The notes beneath the pieces were generated by a model, which did no database searches, had not been told where the DNA came from, and was given only the letters and a program-made list of their open reading frames with translations. 33,887 nucleotides of DNA from Botryllus schlosseri (Eukaryota; Chordata; Ascidiacea; Stolidobranchia; Styelidae): NCBI GenBank assembly GCA_000444245.1, contig ATSW01065112.1, positions 1-33,887 on the forward strand. Direction: 5' to 3'. This document shows, piece after piece, positions 1 to 9,551 of the stretch; within the stretch, counting starts at the first letter, position 1, and each line of letters starts with the position of its first letter. The position numbers and the translations under genes were made by a program.

Positions 1-131
1 AGTGTATCAACTAGTATGGGAAACGTGTATGCTAACACTAGCGCAGAAGAAGTGTTGACAGAAGTCCCGATAAGCTACTTGAAACCCCTATCTGTGTCTC
101 ATAACCAATTAACGTAATCTACGGTACTTAC

Positions 132-352
132 CGCATTCCTTCGTTGTCGGGTCTCTTCCCAGTTCTCTCATCGAGAAGTCTTGTTCGGTCACTCTCAGGT
201 TACCAACTTGGCCAGTGCGCAACAGAGATTCCATTACATTTCTGACGCTTTCTTCAGAATGTACGGAACAAGCACCGATATCCACCAACACGTCAACGTA
301 GCCGTTCGGCCTTTGCCTGGTCAGAGACAAGGTGAATTGTAGATCACAGCAC
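132..352 (-). CDS. HSPG2: Perlecan-like exon: C-terminal half of SEA domain
   Basis: Minus-strand exon of about 73 codons encoding the second half of a SEA module. The order is strand (FTLSLTRQRPNG), strand (YVDVLVDIG), helix (EESVRNVMESLLRTGQVGNL), strand (RVTEQDFSMRELG), then DPTTKEC. The same order of residues is known in perlecan domain I: a VxLDVG-type strand, a helix ending near SG-V, F-x-x-R-x-LG, a proline, then the first cysteine of an LDL-receptor class A repeat. The donor is strong (TGCG/GTAAGT, GT at 131-130), phase 1. The acceptor is taken at GCAG/G (354-353), phase 2; an in-frame stop lies just upstream. An alternative acceptor with a better pyrimidine tract, CCAG/G at 318-317, would remove a strand that SEA domains need. 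SEA domains occur in secreted, heavily glycosylated proteins. The next exon, presumably LDLa, lies outside the window. Confidence 0.75.
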
Positions 353-916
353 CTGCTTACTCAAGTTTTAGACTGTTTTCGCTCCTGCTTGCATATTTGT
401 GAGGCAAATCTATTTACTTTTTACAGGTACTATTTTGAAAAGTAGAAAGTGGCTTAGAAAACTCACTTTTTTTACTTACTTAAACTTTTACTTCTACTAG
501 AGTATGTGACATTAATTCTGCATTTACATGAGTATCATCAATGATTTGATTACATGAACCAGCTCTGATGTTTAGAATTTGGATTTTGAAAAGTGAAGAT
601 TTGTTTTGGTGTACCTTCATAACTGAAATTGTCATACCGGCTGGGAACAATACTACCTGGTAGCTGATTTAGTTGGCGACTTGTTTCTCAACACATTCAC
701 ATTCTTCACACGGAGGCTATGTAAGAAGCTACTATACCTATCCGGAATTGAAGATACGTTTGGATGGAATATGTAACAGATACGTCAATAAGGGAATGAA
801 TTTGCTCTGCGTTGCATGTTGGCCTTCGTGACTACACGATTCATACTGTACCGAGTATACCGTCAGTTTGCGAGGTTGATACCACATCGTTTCACTGCAC
901 TGCGATTGTTAGTGAA
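353..916. other. Intron sequence without recognised features
   Basis: Last part (in transcription direction) of the perlecan intron between the two SEA exons. It is AT-rich, with short runs of AGTAGAAAGT and TTTTACTTACTT that recur loosely elsewhere in the window (near 14.8, 20.9, 30.7 and 32.9 kb). No gene or clear element edge was seen. Confidence 0.4.
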
Positions 917-1346
917 CAGTGAGTGAGGCAAATCCAGTTGTGCCTCACCTGGTCATTGTTTCTCTGTGTTGTCATTGACATGCCACAAAGACGAATCTCG
1001 CATTCCTGGGCGATTTTGAGGGGATTTTGATCATGTGACCAAATCAGTGCGACAATAGCATTCGAATAATAACAGTTATTATAAATTCTGTGCTGCTTAT
1101 GATGAATTGCGCTATCACAGGTGAGGCTTGGCCCGTATGTGCCTCACCTTTCCTTTCGCGCCATATTTTTTAACAGTAAATATGCAAATTCCCTGACTTT
1201 TGGTGTTAAAATTCAGTCATTCATGAATATCCATAGAAAATTACCATAATCATTGGTGTTATATTCATTGAAGCCTTTGAAGGTGCCACACTTTTCTTAT
1301 ACTCATCCTGGCGACAGGTGAGGCACTGCCTCACTTGCCTCCCCTG
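917..1346. mobile_element. hAT-like MITE with GCCTCACC-rich ends
   Basis: Inverted ends: the left reads CAGTGAGTGAGGCAAATCC... with TGCCTCACCTG, and the right, reverse-complemented, reads CAGGGGAGGCAAGTGAGGCA followed by GTGCCTCACCTG. The motif GTGAGGC/GCCTCAC also recurs inside (near 1121 and 1140). About 430 bp long with no coding capacity, so non-autonomous. I see no clean 8-bp target duplication, so the exact edges are uncertain. Confidence 0.6.
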
Positions 1347-1725
1347 ACCGCACGTCACCACTGTATCGCTGTAACTATGTTCAAAAATCCCCACTTATTT
1401 ATAGTGGTATCGATATCTTTTTTGTTTATCGTGACAAATGTATGCAGCCATTGACAAAATCTACATTTTTTAAACTACGTTCTTGATTACTTTTCATGCC
1501 TTGATTTCTAGTTCCGCTTCAAGTAGTTTTAAAATGGATCGAAAATCATTAGTTCGAATTGTACTTGAGTACTTTTGCTTCGACTCGAGTGCCAACAATG
1601 ACTAGGCTACTTTTGGCTCCTGATTAAAAGAATGAAACCTTACGTGTACATCAGCGGAGTGGCTTCCTGATATCCGGACAGGGCTGTATGCAAATGATCC
1701 TCTATCTGTAAAATGATAATGTATG

Positions 1726-2305
1726 ATAACAACTAGAGCGATTGACATGTCAAAATAGTGAAAATCAGGTCAAAATTGTAACGTTAGGTCAAAAAATGTC
1801 AAAATTTTTTACCAAGTTAAAACTTTTTTGCAACCTGCATTTCGTCTGTATCGCAGATTTTGCACTGTTGGTAACTCATCATTTGACATTTTACAGCTTG
1901 TAGCCTACTTTATATTCCTATCGTTGTAGACGGCCCATTGTCTGCACATTGTGAATCATAAACTTTCATATGAAATTTTTTTTTTTTTCAAATATTTCAA
2001 CCACAATGCGTAATGTAACTGCTGGAATTGTTCATAGGGACAGATTTCGTTAAAACAACGTTTTTCATTTAAAAACTTGTCAGTTTCTGAGGTAATTTTT
2101 TTTTCAGGCCAAACTACTTCGCAAGGACAGACAGCTCCAACCAGAAATGAAGATAAGTAGTACATTATGTGGGAAAATACCTAATTTGCATACGTTAGGT
2201 CAAATTTGGTCTAAATTAAGATTTTTAAGGTGAAAAATGTTAAAATTTTGATTTTTTAGGTCAAAAATCTTCCGTTTTTAGGTAAAAAAACGCCCTAATA
2301 ATAAC
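1726..2305. mobile_element. hAT-type MITE with 8-bp target duplication
   Basis: The element proper is 1734-2297. It begins TAGAGCGATTG and ends CGCCCTA (reverse complement TAGGGCG). It is flanked by ATAACAAC (1726-1733) and ATAATAAC (2298-2305), an 8-bp direct repeat with one mismatch, which is the size hAT transposases produce. The interior has many AGGTCAAAA / TTAGGTCAAA words at both sides and a T-rich middle. No transposase reading frame is present; the ORF of 69 codons inside is chance. It lies in a perlecan intron. Confidence 0.75.
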
Positions 2306-2842
2306 ACGACATTGCACTACATAACATACAGCTACAACATCATCAACTATGGATGTCACATATAAAAGTTGAGAAGACTTTGAGGGGCACAGGTTGAATC
2401 TGCATGTGTTTTAATACTGCTCGTCACTGAATTAAATTAGGATCATTCATATCGCGCATAAATAATATTACATTGTAGCTTGACTATAGGAGTATAGGGC
2501 TGCTTGAATTCGGTCTGGTTGGAACTGATTTTAATTTAAAAAAAATATGCTGCGTATTCTGTAATCTGACTATATTGATCCAAAGGCCAGAAACATCGCG
2601 TTCGTTCGTCTGTACAGTGTACACTGTACATAGTCGTAATTATTGATTACAAACACATTTTCCACAAAAGACTACGGAATGGGACGTTAGGTCGCGGATT
2701 ATAAATTGATTAGTGCTTACAACATCGATAAAATTGGATTAGCCTTTTGAACAAATGTAAGACCGCACCGTGACGTGACTTCAATTAACAACTCAAGATT
2801 AGGACTCGATCATAAAGACGGCGTGATTTGAAAATATTCAAT
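2306..2842. other. Intron, no gene seen
   Basis: Perlecan intron sequence between a hAT MITE and the first R4 repeat. The only structure I see is the palindrome at 2611-2630. Confidence 0.4.
2611..2630. repeat. Perfect 20-bp palindrome
   Basis: TGTACAGTGTACACTGTACA is its own reverse complement and is built of GTAC/TGTACA words. It could be chance, a protein-binding dyad or an element relic; nothing around it decides. Confidence 0.7.
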
Positions 2843-3050
2843 CCGTTCGCCTATTTACATGCTTGGATTAGATAATTCTGAAGTAGCGCGAAAAATCTAA
2901 CACTAATCTAATTTGCGAATTGTCTTCATGCTCTAATTTTAATGCCAATCTAATTACTGGTTCACCCGAAAATGCTATAAATTCTATTCTATTTCAAAGC
3001 TTTCGCGAATTCATTAATTCTAATATAATCTAATTTGGAAACTATGAAAA
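2843..3050 (-). repeat. R4 dispersed repeat, copy a
   Basis: Read on the minus strand it contains CCAAATTAGATTATATTAG, GAATTCGCGAAAGCTTT, AACCAGTAATTAGATT, AAATTAGAGCATG and CAAATTAGATTAGTGTTAG in the same order as the tandem copies at 5423-5960. Family unclassified; no coding potential. Confidence 0.6.
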
Positions 3051-3620
3051 TTTTTCTAGCTGTTCGTATCCGCCTATCCACCGTGACAGCCAAGAATTAA
3101 CGACCATTTCCAGTGATAGCTGATTTCACGGTACCCGACCCTAGTCGCTGTGTGTTACGTAACATTCCATTCACCGGTCTACATGTTAGATATTTGCGTG
3201 CGGGCAAATACGTACCGCGTAAGACGCCGGTTTCGTTTTGCAGGACATATTGCGGTTATCTCAAGTTATCGGTAGTTTTAAAGCCATGAAACGTAAGAAG
3301 CTTTATTCTAAGAACTACGGAGCCTTTCAACTTTAAACTATGCCAACTATTTCGCGAGTCCTATAACGCGACGCAGTTCTTGAAGCTCGCCGACAATGCC
3401 GGCCGAGATATTTCCACTCGACCGCGGCCGTGACCTGTAAACATCAATCCCAGCTTGGCAATGCGGTCGCTACGCAAACACATTCTAGGCTATACCGGTA
3501 TGTACCTAAACTTAGAATCGTACGGCAATCAACACGGATGTGTCATGTCCTGTCTGGTCGACTTCAAGTTTTGATATATCGATGTCTTCAACAGAACGTG
3601 TAAGAGATGGATGTTTTGTG

Positions 3621-3770
3621 ACACGATTGTTGATACGCAATGTTCTTTCCAATTCTCAACTAGTTGCAGACGATTATTATATTCTTCTTTATTTCAATAC
3701 GAAAATACTATTCAATTGTATTTTAGCTTTATACCTCCAACTTCAGAGGGATATTTCGTAGATGTGATCA
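3621..3770 (+). repeat. R1 dispersed repeat, copy A (divergent)
   Basis: Shares ACGATTGTTGATACGCAATG, TTCTTTCCAATTCTC and ACTAGTTGC with the other R1 copies, and further on ACTATTCAATTGTA. The conserved middle (CTGANGA...GAAA) is replaced by unrelated T-rich sequence. This looks like an old copy. Confidence 0.65.
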
Positions 3771-3775
3771 AAGTA

Positions 3776-4046
3776 GTCTAATTCTAATCTAATTTATTTT
3801 CCAAATTTGATTGGAACTAAAAGTATGTTCAATCTTATGAGCACGAGATTGGTGAGTGTCTGTACACCGAGCTTGGTTAGTTTCTCGCTGTGCAGTTCCC
3901 ATGTAGCATTTTCAGGACAACCAGAAATTAGATCACAAATACATATGATATGAGCGTAGAAACATTCCACAAATTAGATTAAATTAGATTAACGTCATTT
4001 CGATCAAATTACTCTAACTATACAACTAGAATTATCTATAGTTGTT
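3776..4046. repeat. R4 dispersed repeat, copy b
   Basis: Bounded by TCTAATTCTAATCTAATTT and by ACAAATTAGATTAAATTAG with ACAACTAGAATTATC, words shared with the other R4 copies. It directly follows R1 copy A and precedes an R2 element. Confidence 0.55.
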
Positions 4047-4075
4047 CAGGTCTGCGGCGGAGATCAAATAATACA

Positions 4076-4578
4076 GTCCACACGCGGTTGTTCAAAAATA
4101 ACTTTTTCCTGATTCCGGGGATTTACTGATTTGTTAGGTTACCTAAAAAACGCTGCACAGCAAATTTGGCTCGATTCCGACTGGTGAATGCAAAGAAGTT
4201 TGAATATTTTGAATTTAAAAAAAAGTTTTTTGCAAATTTTACTAACATGAAATTGTTGAGACGTCAACAAAAACGAATTTGACGCGATTCCGAACCCGTA
4301 TAAGTGAAATTATTTTGAGTTTTTCGTTAATAATTCTGGAATTACCCACCGTACATAGGCTGTTTTTGCGAATCCAAAATTTTACACTTCGCAACAATTT
4401 CATGGGGTGGACAGTTAAAATTTGAAGAAAAAAAATAGTTTTCTTATGATAAATTCAATAATTTTTAACTCTTGTGCGATCATAATCTGTAGTGTTTTTT
4501 GGGAGGCAACCTTACAATTTAATCAGTAAATCCCGATATCAGGAAAAAAGGCTATCTTTAAACAGCCCTAATCCACAT
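4076..4578. mobile_element. R2 MITE, long-TIR copy 1
   Basis: Element about 4084-4570 with a terminal inverted repeat of about 75 bp. The left end runs TTGTTCAAAAATAAC, CCTGATTCCGGGGATTTACTG, GTTAGGTTACC; the right end, reverse-complemented, runs CTGTTTAAAGATAGCC, CCTGATATCGGGATTTACTG, GTAAGGTTGCC. The outermost right bases are CAGCCCTA, a TAGGG-type hAT end. The flanks GTCCACAC and ATCCACAT share TCCACA, compatible with a degraded 8-bp target duplication. A second copy lies at 13954-14232. Non-coding. Confidence 0.7.
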
Positions 4579-4925
4579 TCATACTATACCTCACAACGCA
4601 AGGCATTTCTCTATAACCCGCGATACTAACCGACCATAAACACACCATCCGTTATGAGAGGCGATTCGCAGCTACGCGACAATTTAATCGCTGGCGATCT
4701 ATCTTTTTAACGACGGATCGGATGTTTACATTCTTAACATGCCAAACAAAAAGCTGCACACGAGGCATTGTCGCCCGCGCAACGGAACCTGTTCATTTCG
4801 TACCGTCTTATGTCGGTATATTTTGGTTTGGCCGCTAACGGAACGAGAGCCCGAGGCTAAAAAATTAAAGCGCTCTGCAGAACAATGCGGCGTTCCCGGA
4901 CCCTAGCGATTTGATATCTCGTTCT

Positions 4926-5101
4926 CAATTTCGGGACGAGATTAATATACTTGAAGAGCTTCTCGAAGGTACAAAACTTCAATATACAATTGAATGATAT
5001 ATTCATATTGAAATGAGCCCGGATATTTTCGGCTGACACTCTTCAGGGGTAATCGTCAGCAGCTAGTAGAGAATCGCAAAGAACATCAACAATCGTATCA
5101 C
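4926..5101 (-). repeat. R1 dispersed repeat, copy B
   Basis: On the minus strand: GATTGTTGATGTTCTTTGCG, ATTCTCTACTAGCTGCTGAC, CCCCTGAAGAGTGTCAGCC, GAAAATATCCGGGCTCATTT, CAATTGTATATTGAAG, then GTACCTTCGAGAAGCTC. A nearly full-length copy that keeps the CTGANGA (here CTGAAGA) and GAAA motifs. Confidence 0.75.
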
Positions 5102-5422
5102 AAAATATGAAGTCACCGGGAAAAAAAAATGTACATGCCAAATTTTCAGCTGTTCGACTTAGATCACAGCGATCGCGACAAAGTCTCAATCGAGGCGCGA
5201 TTGAAACAAATCACCCGCACGAAACGCATGTCAATACGTTCAAGTGAGCCTAGCGACCGCCCAAAATACTCTGCGCGATTGAAATGATCAAGCGGCGGAA
5301 ATAAACGGTGAAGGTCAGCCACCCCGTTACGGCCGAAAAGAACAAGAATGCTGATTTTGATTTCCGTGTAGGATTTCCGACTAGTTCACTCGCCGGAGTC
5401 CGTGTATAGTGCAAAGACAAAG
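5102..5422. other. CpG-containing intron segment, no feature
   Basis: Between R1 copy B and the R4 tandem. Slightly richer in CpG than its surroundings; no reading frame or repeat that I can name. Confidence 0.35.
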
Positions 5423-5960
5423 CTTTTCCAAATTAGATTAGAGTTATATAACTATATTCACATTGCTTTTTTGCAAATTACATTAGAATTAGAATTACTG
5501 AATTCGCGAAAACTTTACATTCGGTTCAAACCAAATCATAAGCACGGGAATGGCAAATATATGCATAGCAAGTTAGGGTCGTTATTTGTTTCGCACTATA
5601 CACAGTTCTCATACAACCTTTTCATGAATACCGGAAATTCGTTTACAATTAAAATTATCGTATAAAAGCAAATTAAATTAAAATGAGAATTATTAGCTAC
5701 ATAGATTTTTTCCAAATTGCATTAGAATTAGTATTACCGAATTCGCGATAGCTTGAATATCTAATCAAGTTCAGTAATCAGTACATAGTACATATCAAAT
5801 GTCTGAACAGAAAGATGGGCTCGTTTCGCACTATACAGTTCTGTAGTATTTATGGGGGAAACCAGAAAATCTAAACAATTAAATTAGAGCATAAAAGCAT
5901 TTCACAAATTAATTAAGAATTAGATTACAGGCATTTCGTTCTACTTAGTCCAATCAAACA
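5423..5960 (+). repeat. R4 repeat, two tandem units of about 239 bp
   Basis: CAAATTACATTAGAATTAG ... GAATTCGCGAAAACTT at 5474 onward recurs as CAAATTGCATTAGAATTAG ... GAATTCGCGATAGCTT at 5713 onward, a period of about 239 bp. Both units also share GTTTCGCACTATACA and CAGTTCT, then a stretch ending near AAAAGCA. The last unit ends with ACAAATTAATTAAGAATTAG and CAACTAGAAGTATC, like the ends of copies a and b. Unclassified. Confidence 0.7.
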
Positions 5961-6052
5961 ACTAGAAGTATCAAATTGCCCAAGTCTGCCCGGTATGCTA
6001 CAGTAGCCTCACAGGAATATTGTAGCTTCCCAGGTAATGTTCGTCAACTCAC

Positions 6053-6204
6053 CGAATACATAATCTTTTCCGACAGAGAATGGAAAGTTTCGGTGGTGTA
6101 GTCTTTTAAATCTTCCGAGTATTCGATAGAATCCATGAAATTGATCTTCGTTCGGTACCATACTGAATAGAAATTGCCATGGTCAAGGAACTTCAATTTG
6201 CGAT
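6053..6204 (-). CDS. HSPG2: Perlecan-like exon: N-terminal half of SEA domain
   Basis: Minus-strand exon encoding about 50 residues. FYSVWYRTKINF (first strand) is followed by MDSIEYSEDLKD and the helix TTETFHSLSEKIMYS. The pattern F-x-x-x-x-x-R-x-x-x-NF-x-x-SIEYS-x-x-L-x-D-x-x-x-x-x-F-x-x-x-SE is that of the perlecan domain I SEA module, where SIEYS, L-x-D and the SE near the helix end are also found. The donor is TCG/GTGAGT (GT at 6052-6051), phase 0. The acceptor is CCGCCAG/A (6206-6205), phase 1, which matches the phase-1 donor of the upstream linker exon. The downstream SEA exon needs phase 2, so a short exon must lie between them. Context and order agree with one gene on this strand. 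Confidence 0.75.
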
Positions 6205-6254
6205 CTGGCGGGCGGATTAAGGTATCCAAAATGAACTTTTAACTACAGAGCCTG

Positions 6255-6510
6255 CAGATAAGGGCTTCTTAACCGGGGTTCAGTGAGCCAGTCTCGGCGG
6301 TTCGCCGACTCAACGAGTTTATTAAATTATAACACTGTTGTTAATGTACAGCTCATTTTCTGCACTAGTATTCTATGATGATGCATTAGATGTGTGTTAC
6401 CGGGGCCTACGATATCGTAGGCCCCGGTGGTACATTTTTGTTTTTGTAGCTCTGCGAAAATTTGGGGTTCGCCATATTACTATGGGTTTAGACTGCTGTC
6501 ACAGTGTCCT
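6255..6510. mobile_element. hAT-like element, copy 1 (one clear end)
   Basis: The left end, CAGATAAGGGCTTCTTAACC, is followed by GGGGTTCAGTGAGCC, CGGCGGTTCGCCGACTC, TGCATTAGATGTGTG and TCTGCGAAAATTTGGGGTTCG. The same blocks occur in the same order in the element at 9236-9551. The right end is not clear. It carries the 30-bp palindrome at 6399-6428. Confidence 0.55.
6399..6428. repeat. Perfect 30-bp palindrome
   Basis: The arm ACCGGGGCCTACGAT (6399-6413) is followed immediately by its exact reverse complement (6414-6428) with no spacer. It sits inside a hAT-like element; the related copy at 9236-9551 lacks it. GACCGGGGCCTACG also occurs near 19414. Confidence 0.85.
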
Positions 6511-8638
6511 CACATTCCAAAAACGGTGTGACCTTGCAAAATCTGTAAACGCTTAAAAGCACAACGTATGCCGATATTGAAAACCGGGTTTTCCGATGTC
6601 CCAATGTAAACACAGGACGTTGTAAAAGGCAGCGCTACACTGTTATGGTATCACGAGAGTGGATGAAGCCATGAAGCCACCAAACTTCACAAAGCGCCCC
6701 ACGACGGTCTAGTTCTTCCATCTCGGAGTTAAGCGATCAAATACAGGCAAAGGCACGTAAACACCGTCGACGATATTGGGCAGATGTTACTCGTAATAGC
6801 ATTTGCTGTCATCAGGTGCAAGTTCAAGAATTCGGCTCGTGTATTAAGATATACTCCGTACGCAAATAGTGCTTGATAAACCAATACAGATAATAAATCG
6901 AAGACCTACCAGATAGTAATAACGCCCTCAATCCACACAAGTAACAAGATATGAATAAAGTCTGTAATCTACATTACCCGTTGGTGTCATACTTGAACGA
7001 AGTACCCATCTACTAAGTTGACGGTCACTCAACTACTGGTTTTCGATTAGTTCTAGTTCTAGATGCGCATTTAAAACAGAGTTGCCGAACAACAAAAAAC
7101 CAGCCGTCGTAGTTTGGCGTGTATCGTGACACCGGTTTTCTGTCGTGTGATGTTCTTAAGCCATCGCTAACTCCGAGTCATCTGTGGTAACAGTGGCGTA
7201 GTCAGGGGTGGATTTCGGGTTAGATAGTTGAGAGTTTGGAAAATCCAGTAGTTTGTTCAAGTCTGTCTGGTGTCAACCAATTATTATTTACTACGGAGCA
7301 AAGTTATTGCTTATTACCATATCTATCATATCAATATACTGGTATATATGTAGCCTAACGTAGTACGTCGGCCATACCATAACTACAGTACAGCAGCTGA
7401 CAGCCCGATACGCACCGGTGCGCGCACGCAAAACAACAATTATGACGTCATCGAGTGTGATACGCGAGGTCAACCCATATTCCAAATTAGGAGCTAAGGA
7501 AATGATTTCCTCACGCGCACCTGACCGTGTAGCTTGCTGAAAGAGGTCAGGAAATGACAAGATCAAGTTACTCAACCAAAGTACCAATTGAGACGAAATC
7601 CTTCAGCTGATTGGTGATGAGAAAATCATGGAGATAACACTCGTATTCTCATTAGCGGCTATAATTGCGTCTTGATAGCTTACATTTAGCGTAAATTTGG
7701 CGTGTGTTCTAAAACGCCCAATCCTCAATGATCGCAAACCAAATTCAATCATAGCATCTGGCCATTGTGTGATATTTCTAAGCCGTGAGAAAATGACACA
7801 CGCCGAGATCATAATAGGTTATCATTTCGGTAGGGAATCTATCATTATCTATCAATGTCATAAGCTACTTTGAAATATATTGAGTTTGTAAAATGTAAAG
7901 CTTTCCGGCAAACTGACTAAATCCGCTGTAATATCGAAGCACACACGGTTGCGAGTGGACTGTCAAATACGCAATTACGCTTGGACGGGAAAAGTTCGAT
8001 AGCTCGCGAACGTTACAGGAAAGGCTTTTGAAGACGTATTAGAAATCCCAAAATCAACATTCCTCCATGCTAATAACGCCCATAATGAAAGCGTAAACTT
8101 CCATCACATAAATTGGATGAGCAATATTCTCGATGGTTCTACGATTAGCAAGTAGCCGCACCGATTCGGCTATATACAATAGCCTCATTCTGTGTTTATT
8201 TTAGGAAATTATCCATAACAACAAAGGCTCACAATACCGAAATCAATGGAAACACCAGTAATGAAACTGTCCAGTAAAATCATCTTTTATAAATAGGGAT
8301 TAGGAGCCACATTTACTTTGTTCCGCCGACAATGATCCTTGCTGTCAGTCCCAAACACAACTCAAATTATTATCATCAATGTGGTTGGTTCCTGCAGTAA
8401 TTTTGATGTCCATTTTCCCAGGCACATGTCGTGAAGTGGTCTCATACTCATAAACGCGAATTCGTGACACGGTTTTATCTGGAGTGCACCATTCTCTTAA
8501 CACTGTTTATAGTGCTGCCGCAGATTAACAACTTCAATAGCGGTATAGGGGTAATAAAATTCACGTAAAAATGGGGCGTGGCGGTCCCACGTCGAACGTC
8601 GCGTTACAGAGACCGATGACCGAACTACAGACTTGGAC
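6511..8638. other. Perlecan intron, no gene recognised
   Basis: About 2.1 kb of the 10-kb intron. Short open frames on the minus strand (7291-7587, 7603-7812) match nothing I know and lack good splice sites. A TGACGTCA (CRE-type) octamer is at 7443-7450. CAGTGGCGTAGTCAGGGGTG at 7193 resembles one end of a DNA transposon, but no partner end was found. Confidence 0.35.
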
Positions 8639-8658
8639 AACTAGATAATTATCTAGTT
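8639..8658. repeat. Perfect 20-bp palindrome at an R4 edge
   Basis: AACTAGATAATTATCTAGTT equals its own reverse complement. CAACTAGAATTATC words also mark the ends of the other R4 copies (near 4023 and 5950), so this is probably a modified R4 terminus. Confidence 0.7.
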
Positions 8659-8689
8659 AAGATACTAATCAAGTGCGAAATGCGGGAAA

Positions 8690-8945
8690 TATAATTATAA
8701 TCTAATTTGTGGCATGTTTCCATAATTGATAATTCCATTCCTACCTGTGATTCTAGCTTAATTTCCGGTTTCCATGAAAATGCCACAGCAGGAGTCTCGT
8801 CATTGGCATGTTATGAGATTTGATATGAACTGAGCTTCATTTTTGTTTTATTTCTTCCTAATCCAGCAAATCTAATTCTAATATTATTTGGAAATAAACT
8901 GTAGCTATAATCCGCATTCTAATCTCATTTGGAAAAACACTTGGA
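8690..8945 (-). repeat. R4 dispersed repeat, copy d
   Basis: TATAATCTAATTTGTGGCATG at the start and AATCTAATTCTAATATTATT with TTCTAATCTCATTTGG at the end are the R4 end words in reverse orientation. Confidence 0.5.
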
Positions 8946-8994
8946 AGCGGCAATAACTTGTTAAGTGTCTTTGATATTCAACCATTCATTCATG

Positions 8995-9165
8995 CGTCGG
9001 TTTAGAATTTCATGGGTTCGTAACATCTCAAGATTGCGATGTAATGAAAAGATAGGAAGGGGTTCAAACGACTCGCCGTACTCTATCAATCTGACACCCA
9101 CCTTGGCCTGGGACAGTGAATACGATGTTGGACATTGCACACTGAGTGAAAAGTAAAAGAAGGTA
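8995..9165 (-). repeat. R5 dispersed repeat, copy 1
   Basis: On the minus strand: CAGGCCAAGGTGGGTGTCAG, CGAGTCGTTTGAACCCC, TTCCTATCTTTTCATTACAT, CGCAATCTTGAGATGTT. The plus strand at 32600-32745 carries the same series (GGTGTCTGATT, CAAGTCGTTTCGACACC, TTCCTTTCTTTTCATTGTAT, CGCAATCTTGTGTTGTT). The 90-codon open frame here is therefore a repeat shadow. Confidence 0.65.
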
Positions 9166-9235
9166 ACGTACATGGACAGTTGATGAAAATGAAGTGACAA
9201 GAGGGTCCAGTCATCTTGCGCGCGGACTGGCATTA

Positions 9236-9551
9236 CACCGTTGGTTAACCGGTGTCCGCTGAGTCAGTATCAGAGATTCGCTTCAAGATTCAATACACTC
9301 TCCCGACTCATATAGCAAAATTCCACTGATTGCAGTGAATACTCATTATAATATTTCTGTGTGTTAAAATCATGTTTTAATGGTTTCGTTTTTTAACACA
9401 GTCCATCTTTTGCAACGATACTGTATGGTACTGTATTAGATGTGTAATGTCGTCGTTTCCGCTGTTGTGACTCGGAGAAAATTTAAGGTTCGGCGAAGAC
9501 TTGCAGATTTGCGTAAGGGTTTGCCGGGTTAGCAAAGTTTAATAACCACTG
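9236..9551. mobile_element. hAT-like MITE, copy 2
   Basis: The left end, CACCGTTGGTTAACCGG, faces a right end which, reverse-complemented, reads CAGTGGTTATTAAACTTTGC then TAACCCGG. Immediate flanks are CATTA and TATTA, a possible 5-bp remnant of a target duplication. Related to the element at 6255. Non-coding, about 316 bp. Confidence 0.65.

Noticed and set aside
7443-7450. TGACGTCA (also at 11418-11425 and 30539-30546) as CREB-type regulatory sites
   Set aside because: An 8-bp palindrome three times in 34 kb is weak evidence; none is next to a recognised promoter.
8961-9233. 90-codon minus-strand open frame as a gene
   Set aside because: It lies within the R5 repeat, whose other copy at 32.6 kb does not keep the frame.
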